DNA of 64,000 nt from Microbacterium enclense (lineage in GTDB: Bacteria > Actinomycetota > Actinomycetes > Actinomycetales > Microbacteriaceae), in the NCBI GenBank assembly GCA_038182865.1, contig CP116226.1, positions 62,001 through 126,000 on the forward strand. Reading direction: 5' to 3'. The first letter of the stretch is position 1, and each line of letters starts with the position of its first letter. Under the pieces are notes generated by a model that was not told the origin of the DNA, did not search any database, and saw only the letters and a program-made list of their open reading frames with translations. Positions 58,162 through 64,000 of the stretch are shown here, one piece after another. Position numbers and translations under genes: made by a program.

Positions 58162-59820
58162 TCAGGAGGCGGTGCCCTGCTGCGCCGCGAGCACGCGGAC
58201 GTCGTCGGCCACCAGGGTCCAGGAACTCCCCCGGCGGCTGAACAAGCGACCGGTCTCGTCGAGCACTCGCACGCTCGTGCTTCCTCCCGCCAGGGAACGA
58301 GCGCCGTCGGGGGCCGCGCCGGTGGTTCCCCGCCCGCCGACGCCGAGTTCGCGGAGGTGACTGACGCCATCATCGAGCGCGAGCACGCCGATGTTCGCGT
58401 CATCGAGCCACGCCAGGTCGAACGCCCCGGGCTCGGAGAAGGACAGCACGTGCGGCGGGCCCAGATTCACCTCACCCGTGGTGCGCAGGATGCCGGCGAC
58501 CCAGACCTCCCGGACGCCGGCCACCGTGACGATGGCCGCGACACGCGTGCCGTCTCGCGAGATCTGGAAGGACGTGATCCCCGACGCATCGGGCCAGGCG
58601 TTGCCGATCTCGGAGGGGACGCCCTCGGCGGTGAAGGCGCGCAGCTGCGCCGGAGCCGACGCCGGCACGCTCCAGATCAGGCCGGACGCGTCGATCGATG
58701 GCGCGACGAGACCGGGACGATCATCCAGCAGGAAAGTGCGGCCGTCGGCCAGAGCGCTGGCGACCGTGCCCTGCGCGGTGCGGACGGCTGCGAGGCTGCG
58801 ATCCGCCTCGATCTCGATCGACTCCGGCGCGAGGGACTCGACGGCGTCGGAGAGTCCCGGGATGGTGGACACCTGGTCGCCCGACAGGATGCCGAACGTA
58901 CCGTCGGCGGTCAGCACCGCGGGGGGCGGGTCGACGCGCGTCACGCGCACGGGCACCTCGTTCGCGGCGATGGGCGTGCCCTCGACGGTCATCTGCACCT
59001 CGCTGATGCCCGCCGTGGCAAGACTGCGCGTCAGTTGGGTCTGCATGCGATCGAGTGTCGTGGTGTCCAGGCTCAGCGCGGCCCGGGGCAGCTGCACCTG
59101 GGCGACTCCGCCCGACGACAACGTGACCGAACGTCCGACGAGCGAGAGATCCTCGGGGAACGCGTTCTTGACGGCCCCCTCCAACCAGGCGCTCGGCTGG
59201 CCGTCGACGAGGGCGGTGGCGACGCGACTTGCCACCAGCGGGCGGGGGAACCAGCGCACGTCCGGGACGATGAAGCTCCAGGTGGGGTCGAAGTACGCGA
59301 TGGATGCCGACTGGTACACCGTCGGGAAGACCTCTTCGTAGAGCACCACACCGTCCGGGGCCGCGCTGATGCGCCATTGCTCGTCGACACGGGTGAGGGA
59401 GAAGCCGAGGGTCTCGGTCGTGCCGTCCACGGCCGGTGAGTACGCCCCGTCCCCGTCGACGCTCGCGATCGTCGACACGGCGACGTTCACGCCGGAGCCG
59501 TCTGCCGTGGCGGTGGCGCGTCGATCGGCCAGGCGGTCGATCGTGACGCGCGCCCGGGGGTCCCACTGCGTCCCCGGCGCGAGGAAGAGCTTGGCCGTCG
59601 CCCAGTCGTCGGCGGGACCCGAACCGGCTCGGAGGAAGCCCTCGACGATCTCCGCCGGCGAGGCATCGTCCTGGGGGCCATCCGGGACGAAGGCGAACGT
59701 CTGCGCGTCGTCACTCTGCGGCCCGCGGCCGGGATTGACGTATCCCGCCGTGGGGAGGCCCGTGCAGGCCGAGAGGACGAGGACGAGGGTCAGGCTCAGC
59801 AGCGACAACGCGCGTCTCAC
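58162..59820 (-). CDS. lpqB: LpqB lipoprotein, partner of MtrB
   Basis: A 552-residue lipoprotein. The signal peptide ends LSAC with Cys19 as lipid site. A GerMN domain lies centrally (about 195-290: LVASRVATALVDGQPSAWLEGAV) and the C-terminal half is a beta-propeller-like LpqB domain. In mycobacteria LpqB binds the outer part of MtrB and tunes the system. GTG 59820 overlaps the mtrB stop as GTGA. Last gene of mtrA-mtrB-lpqB. Confidence 0.95.
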   Translation of the reverse strand: MRRALSLLSLTLVLVLSACTGLPTAGYVNPGRGPQSDDAQTFAFVPDGPQDDASPAEIVEGFLRAGSGPADDWATAKLFLAPGTQWDPRARVTIDRLADRRATATADGSGVNVAVSTIASVDGDGAYSPAVDGTTETLGFSLTRVDEQWRISAAPDGVVLYEEVFPTVYQSASIAYFDPTWSFIVPDVRWFPRPLVASRVATALVDGQPSAWLEGAVKNAFPEDLSLVGRSVTLSSGGVAQVQLPRAALSLDTTTLDRMQTQLTRSLATAGISEVQMTVEGTPIAANEVPVRVTRVDPPPAVLTADGTFGILSGDQVSTIPGLSDAVESLAPESIEIEADRSLAAVRTAQGTVASALADGRTFLLDDRPGLVAPSIDASGLIWSVPASAPAQLRAFTAEGVPSEIGNAWPDASGITSFQISRDGTRVAAIVTVAGVREVWVAGILRTTGEVNLGPPHVLSFSEPGAFDLAWLDDANIGVLALDDGVSHLRELGVGGRGTTGAAPDGARSLAGGSTSVRVLDETGRLFSRRGSSWTLVADDVRVLAAQQGTAS

Positions 59821-61505
59821 GGCGTCCCCCGTGTCGTGGTGCGGGCGAGGGAGATGGGCTGCGTGATACCGAGCGCCTCGAGAGTGCCGCCCTGTTCGTC
59901 GTCGGGCACGAGGGGCAGGGGCGAGCTCCCCCGTGGGCGTCCGTCACGCGGCAGCGTCAACACGAAGTTGGACCCGCGCCCCGGTTCCGACCACACCGCG
60001 AGCGTTCCTCCGTGCAGACGGGCGTCACCGAGGGCGATCGAGAGGCCGAGTCCCGTCCCGCCGATCGTCCGGACGCGCGAGGGGTCGGCGCGCCAGAACC
60101 GGTCGAAGACGCGCTCGACGTCCTCGGCACGCATTCCCAGACCGAAGTCGCGCACCCCGAGGGCGACGGCATCCCGATCGCTGTCGACGGAGACGACGAT
60201 CGGCCGCCCTTCGCCATGCTCGATCGCGTTGCCCAGAAGGTTGCGCACGATCCTCCGGATGCGGCGGGCGTCCATGTCGACGGGCGTGTACCCACCCGGT
60301 GCGACGAGGCGCACGTCAGAGCCGTGGTTCTCGGCGAGCTGCTCCATCGACGCGATCACGTCTTCGGCGAGGGAGGCGAGGCTGGTCGCTTCGAGTTCGA
60401 GCTGCACCGATCCGGCGTCGTAGCGACTGATCTCCAGGAGATCGGTCAACAGCACCTCGAAGCGCTGCACCTGCGCGTGCAGGAGTTCGGCGGCACGCCC
60501 GGTGACCGGGTCGAACTCCTCGCGCTGGTCGTTGATCATGTCGGCCGCGAGCTTGATCGTGGTCAGCGGGGTACGCAACTCGTGCGAGACGTCGGAGACG
60601 AAGCGCTGCTGCACGAGGGAGAGGTCGGCGAGCTCCTTGATCTGCGACTCGATGCTGTCGGCCATCGCGTTGAACGACCTGTTCAGCGTCGCCAGCTCGT
60701 CCTCCCCTCGGACCGGGAGCCGCACGGCCAGATCGCCCGCGGCGAGCTTCGCGCTGGTCTCGGCGGCATCGGCGATCGGGGTCGTCACCGACCGCAGCAC
60801 CACCCAGGCGATGGCGCCGATCAACACGACGAGGATCAGGCCGACCACCCAGAGCAGCACCTGCACGAAAGAGAGCGTCTGCGCGGCGCTGGCGAGGTCG
60901 TACCCCATATAGAGCTCGTAGTAGTCGACACCGTCTTGGGCGGGAAAGCGCAGCTGGTGCCCGACCAGGATGCCCGGAACCTGACGGTCGTTCTCGGCCG
61001 GCAGCGCGACGGACTGCCACCACTGCAGATCCGGGCTCGACTGCACCTGCGTGCGCAGCTCCGGCGTGACGAGATCGGACTCGAACGTCGGAGAGATGAA
61101 GGGCTGCGGCGCGAGGGGCGACGGCGGTCCGATGCGGTACAGCGCGATGAGGTCGCTCGAGGACTGCTGCGACAACCGCGTCGCGATGCCGTTCATCAGG
61201 GTCTGCGCGGCCGCCGGATCGGTGGAGTCGACGGCGGCGTCGAGGGTCGCCTGTGCGGAGGCGGTGGCACGCTGCGCCTCCAGGAGGACCTGGTCCTTCC
61301 GCGCGGTGAAGAGCTCGTTCTGAATGACCAGCGCCATGGCGAGACACGTGACGAGGATTGTCGTCGCGGTCAGCGCGACCGTGATGACGATGGTGCGGAA
61401 CCGCAGCGACCGGCGCCACAGGGTGATGAGCCGTTCCCGGACACTGCGCCAATCGCGCATATTCCAGCCTCGCGGCGACGCCAGCGTGCGCACCGCCCCG
61501 GTCAT
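59817..61505 (-). CDS. mtrB: Sensor histidine kinase MtrB
   Basis: A 562-residue membrane kinase: helix 1 (about 35-58), external sensor loop to about 205, helix 2 (VLLWVVGLILVVLIGAIAWVVL), HAMP, HisKA with FVSDVSHELRTPLTTIKL (His about 303), and HATPase with NAIEHGEG and FDRFWRADPSR. Signals to MtrA in control of cell wall hydrolases, division and osmotic responses. ATG 61505, 7 bp after mtrA. Confidence 0.95.
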   Translation of the reverse strand: MTGAVRTLASPRGWNMRDWRSVRERLITLWRRSLRFRTIVITVALTATTILVTCLAMALVIQNELFTARKDQVLLEAQRATASAQATLDAAVDSTDPAAAQTLMNGIATRLSQQSSSDLIALYRIGPPSPLAPQPFISPTFESDLVTPELRTQVQSSPDLQWWQSVALPAENDRQVPGILVGHQLRFPAQDGVDYYELYMGYDLASAAQTLSFVQVLLWVVGLILVVLIGAIAWVVLRSVTTPIADAAETSAKLAAGDLAVRLPVRGEDELATLNRSFNAMADSIESQIKELADLSLVQQRFVSDVSHELRTPLTTIKLAADMINDQREEFDPVTGRAAELLHAQVQRFEVLLTDLLEISRYDAGSVQLELEATSLASLAEDVIASMEQLAENHGSDVRLVAPGGYTPVDMDARRIRRIVRNLLGNAIEHGEGRPIVVSVDSDRDAVALGVRDFGLGMRAEDVERVFDRFWRADPSRVRTIGGTGLGLSIALGDARLHGGTLAVWSEPGRGSNFVLTLPRDGRPRGSSPLPLVPDDEQGGTLEALGITQPISLARTTTRGTP

Positions 61506-61512
61506 GACGGAC

Positions 61513-62193
61513 TCAAGCCACCGCGCCGGCGCGATAGCCCACACCGCGGACGGTGGTGACGATGCGAGGGTTGTCGGGGTCGGCCTCGATCTTCGCGCGT
61601 AGGCGCTGGACGTGAACGTTCACCAGACGGGTGTCGGCCTTGTAGTGGTAGCCCCAGACCTGCTCGAGCAGCATCTCGCGAGAGAACACCTGCTGAGGCT
61701 TCTCGGCGAGGGCCACGAGCAACTCGAACTCCAAGGGGGTGAGCGCGATCGGTGCATCGCCGCGACGCACTTCGTGCGCGGCGACGTCGACGACGAGATC
61801 ACCGATGCGCAGGGTCTCGTCGACCGGGGCCTGCGAGGGCCGCAACCGGGTGCGGATGCGAGCGACGAGCTCCTTCGGGTTGAAGGGCTTGACGATGTAG
61901 TCGTCGGCCCCCGACTCGAGCCCCTTCACCACGTCGGCGGTGTCGGTGCGGGCGGTGAGCATGATGATCGGGATGCCGGACTCCGCCCGCACGCGCGTGC
62001 AGATCTCGATGCCGTCGACTCCGGGCAACATGAGGTCGAGGAGGATCAGATCGGGCTTCTCGCTGCGCCAGGCCTCGACCGCCTGCGCGCCGTCGGCGCA
62101 GAAGACGGTGTCGAATCCCTCGGTGCGCAGCACGATGCCGATCATCTCGGCCAGTGCGGTGTCGTCATCGACAACCAGGATCCGTGAAGTCAT
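61513..62193 (-). CDS. mtrA: Response regulator MtrA
   Basis: A 226-residue OmpR/PhoB-type regulator. Receiver domain with the acidic pocket VVDDD, phospho-acceptor Asp53 (LILLDLMLPG), Thr in MLTART and Lys in IVKPFNPKEL; winged helix with FSREMLLEQVWGYHYKADTRLVNVHVQRL and the closing TTVRGVGYR. Essential in mycobacteria; first gene of the mtrAB-lpqB operon, which here runs directly into an lpqB-comF spacing of 99 bp. Confidence 0.96.
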   Translation of the reverse strand: MTSRILVVDDDTALAEMIGIVLRTEGFDTVFCADGAQAVEAWRSEKPDLILLDLMLPGVDGIEICTRVRAESGIPIIMLTARTDTADVVKGLESGADDYIVKPFNPKELVARIRTRLRPSQAPVDETLRIGDLVVDVAAHEVRRGDAPIALTPLEFELLVALAEKPQQVFSREMLLEQVWGYHYKADTRLVNVHVQRLRAKIEADPDNPRIVTTVRGVGYRAGAVA

Positions 62194-62402
62194 CGGGTGT
62201 ACGTCTTCCGTCTCGAAACCCGCTCGGGGACGGGCCTGGGCACCCCGGGTGAGGGAGCATCCCTACGAGAGTAGTCGACGCGCCCGCGAAGGGGCCGAGC
62301 ATCTCGGGGGTGTCCGGGTCGCTCACCCGCCCGGCCGCCTCTTCCCGTGTCGGGGGTCTATGACACGATGAAGACACAGCCGACCACCGAGGAGGCGTCA
62401 TC

Positions 62403-63851
62403 GTGACCGCGTACCCCGCCTGGACCCCCGCGTCGCGCCCGGGCATCGTCCCGCTGCATCCGTTCGGTTTCGGCACGATCCTCGGCCGGTCGTTCACGGC
62501 CCTGCGTCACAATCCCCGCGTGCTCCTCGGCTTCGCGCTCGCCGTGCAGACGGTCGCCTACCTGGTGGTCACCGTGGCGATCGCGGGAGTCGCCCTCGCG
62601 AGCTTCTCCCGCCTCGACACCCTCGTCGAAGGCACCGACGACTACGACGCGGTGTTCTTCGGCTCGTTCGCGCTGACCGCCGTCGTCGGACTCGTCCTCG
62701 GCGTGGCGGCCGGGGGCCTCAGCGTACTGGTGCAGGGGGTCGTCGTCGGCGAGGTCGCGCATGCGGTCGTCGCCGAGAAACCCACCCTGAAGGTGGTCTG
62801 GCGTCGCGTGCGCCCGGTCTTCTGGCGCCTGATCGGCTACGCGGCCCTCACGTTCGCCGCAGCCGTGGTGGTGTTCGGGATCCTCGCGGGAATCGTGGTC
62901 GCCATCTACCCCGTGGCCATCCCCCTCGCGGTCATCGCCGGTGTGTTCTTCGCGCTCGGCTGCATCCCGCTCTACCTGTGGCTCGCGACCAAGCTCTTCC
63001 TCGTGCCCTCGGTGATCATCCTCGAGGGCGTCGGCGTCCGACGGGGGATCGCGCGGTCGTGGCGCCTCACCCGCGGGCGCTTCTGGTCGACGCTGGGCGT
63101 GCTCGTGATCATCTCCTTCGCCTTCAGCGTGATCGCGCAGATCATTTCCTTCCCGCTGGGGATCCTCTCGGGCGCGGTGTCGACGATCGTCGCCCCGACC
63201 GGTGCCTCCGAACCGGGCGGCTGGACCGCGTTCATCGTCGTACAGCTGCTGGGGCAGGCCGGCATCCTGCTCGTCCAGTCCATCGCCCTCGTCGTACAGT
63301 CCACGTCCGCGGTGCTCGTCTACGTCGATGCGCGCATGCGCACCGAGGGACTCGACCACGATCTCGCCTCCTACGTCGACGCCCGCGACGCCGGCGGCGA
63401 CGATCTGCCCGACCCGTATCGCGTGGGCATCGGTCGCACGATCGCTCCCGTGCAGCCGTGGGCAGCTCCCGGAATGGCGGCTCTGCCGGCGGCATGGGGT
63501 CCTCCCGCGCCCGGTGGGACCCCCGCGGGCTGGGGTGCACCCCCGCCCCCGCCGTACGCCGCCGCCTCGGGGGCACCCTTCGGCACCCCGCAGGCGGCTC
63601 CTCCCTCCGGCCCTGCACCGGCCACCCCGCCGTACGCTGCCGCGCCGCCGGCGCCGCCCGCGGCTGCGGCACCGCCGTACGCCGCCGCCCCGCCCGTGGC
63701 CGCCGCACCGCCCGCTCCCCCCACCTCCCCGGCGGTCGCCCCCGCCGACCCTTCACCGGCCGAGCCGACTGACGCCGCCGGGCCAGCGCGTCCCCCCGCG
63801 CCGCCCACGACCACGTGGGCGCCGCCCGGCGCCCGCACCGACGACACGTGA
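62403..63851 (+). CDS. Polytopic membrane protein with Pro/Ala-rich tail
   Basis: A 482-residue protein resembling actinobacterial proteins annotated with a glycerophosphodiester phosphodiesterase membrane domain. About six helices span residues 35-315, including the block GIARSWRLTRGRFWSTLGVLVI typical of the DUF7847/GPDPase-membrane type. After residue 330 the protein is a long low-complexity Pro/Ala/Gly tail with repeats of PPYAAAPP. GTG 62403 has GAGGAGG upstream. The next gene overlaps by 4 bp, starting a conserved operon (DUF4129, then usually DUF4350 and MoxR, DUF58) that exits the window. Confidence 0.82.
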   Translation: MTAYPAWTPASRPGIVPLHPFGFGTILGRSFTALRHNPRVLLGFALAVQTVAYLVVTVAIAGVALASFSRLDTLVEGTDDYDAVFFGSFALTAVVGLVLGVAAGGLSVLVQGVVVGEVAHAVVAEKPTLKVVWRRVRPVFWRLIGYAALTFAAAVVVFGILAGIVVAIYPVAIPLAVIAGVFFALGCIPLYLWLATKLFLVPSVIILEGVGVRRGIARSWRLTRGRFWSTLGVLVIISFAFSVIAQIISFPLGILSGAVSTIVAPTGASEPGGWTAFIVVQLLGQAGILLVQSIALVVQSTSAVLVYVDARMRTEGLDHDLASYVDARDAGGDDLPDPYRVGIGRTIAPVQPWAAPGMAALPAAWGPPAPGGTPAGWGAPPPPPYAAASGAPFGTPQAAPPSGPAPATPPYAAAPPAPPAAAAPPYAAAPPVAAAPPAPPTSPAVAPADPSPAEPTDAAGPARPPAPPTTTWAPPGARTDDT

Positions 63852-64000
63852 GCCCCGTGATCGCGGACCTGACCTCGGTCCTGGCCTCGCTGCTCCCCGA
63901 CGCCGACGAAGCACGGGAGTGGGCAGAGCGCGAACTGTCCGACCCGGCGTACCAGGCGGCCGAACCGACGCTGATCGACCGTCTCGCCCGGGCGGTCGTC
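63848..64000 (+). CDS. DUF4129-domain protein, N-terminal part
   Basis: Fifty-one residues from GTG 63848 to the window end, overlapping the previous stop as GTGA. The segment AREWAERELSDPAYQAAEPT matches the N-terminal EWxxxELxxPxYxxA pattern of actinobacterial DUF4129 membrane proteins, which are encoded beside MoxR/DUF58 genes. The rest lies outside the window. Confidence 0.8.
   Translation, partial: MSPVIADLTSVLASLLPDADEAREWAERELSDPAYQAAEPTLIDRLARAVV

Noticed and set aside
63520..63760. Repeated CCGTACGCCGCC-type units resembling a short tandem array
   Set aside because: These encode the PPYAAAPP repeats of the membrane protein tail; there are no spacers of CRISPR form.

Overview
The window is about 64 kb of very GC-rich DNA with almost no spare space between genes, GTG starts, many 4-bp stop/start overlaps, and a gene set typical of Actinobacteria: WhiB, MtrA-MtrB-LpqB, multifunctional alpha-ketoglutarate decarboxylase/dehydrogenase, GuaB1, SigR-RsrA, PdtaS and an Rv3235-like protein. 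The style of the proteins, the absence of mycolate genes and the abundant word GGATGCC/GGCATCC suggest a Microbacteriaceae member, probably Microbacterium. That assignment is inference. I saw no tRNA, rRNA, CRISPR array, insertion sequence or prophage.

Layout. 1-14.4 kb is mixed housekeeping and accessory: the tail of an emfourin-like protease inhibitor, a divergent WYL regulator/hydrolase pair, an operon of phosphoribosyltransferase, uracil-DNA glycosylase and acetyltransferase, two MFS exporters, a membrane protein made of two tandem copies of one module, two SDR proteins (one without its catalytic tyrosine), and metY and metX for homocysteine synthesis. 14.5-25.0 kb is the most unusual part: a three-gene operon encoding a 945-residue coiled-coil lipoprotein, a membrane-anchored periplasmic-binding-protein-like protein and a 1427-residue FHA protein with three FtsK/SpoIIIE ATPase domains (EssC/EccC architecture), facing a transmembrane Ser/Thr kinase. 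It looks like a type VII-like export machine without visible WXG100 substrates or the other Ecc proteins. 25.1-39 kb carries a thiamine-binding protein, a GT-C glycosyltransferase, NAD(P)H-hydrate dehydratase, an old yellow enzyme, two CNNM/CorC membrane proteins, a GH76 hydrolase, GuaB1 and kgd. 38-43 kb has an MprF-type aminoacyl-phosphatidylglycerol synthase coupled to an esterase, then an Eis-like acetyltransferase.

43-64 kb is a core region whose gene content parallels the Mycobacterium tuberculosis interval Rv3219-Rv3246c: rsrA-sigR, aroA-rsgA, whiB1, pdtaS, Rv3235-like, secA, hpf, comF, lpqB-mtrB-mtrA. sigR has a textbook SigR promoter (GGGAAT-N18-GTT) placed over the start codon of the divergent aroA, so thiol stress control is built into that junction. 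MtrA/MtrB/LpqB form a coupled envelope-stress operon, followed by the start of a membrane-protein/DUF4129 operon that runs off the window.

Two genome-wide habits are visible. Thirteen genes carry a TANNNT -10 box only 6-8 nt before the start codon, as expected for leaderless mRNAs. Several gene junctions hold perfect inverted repeats, some with long spacers.
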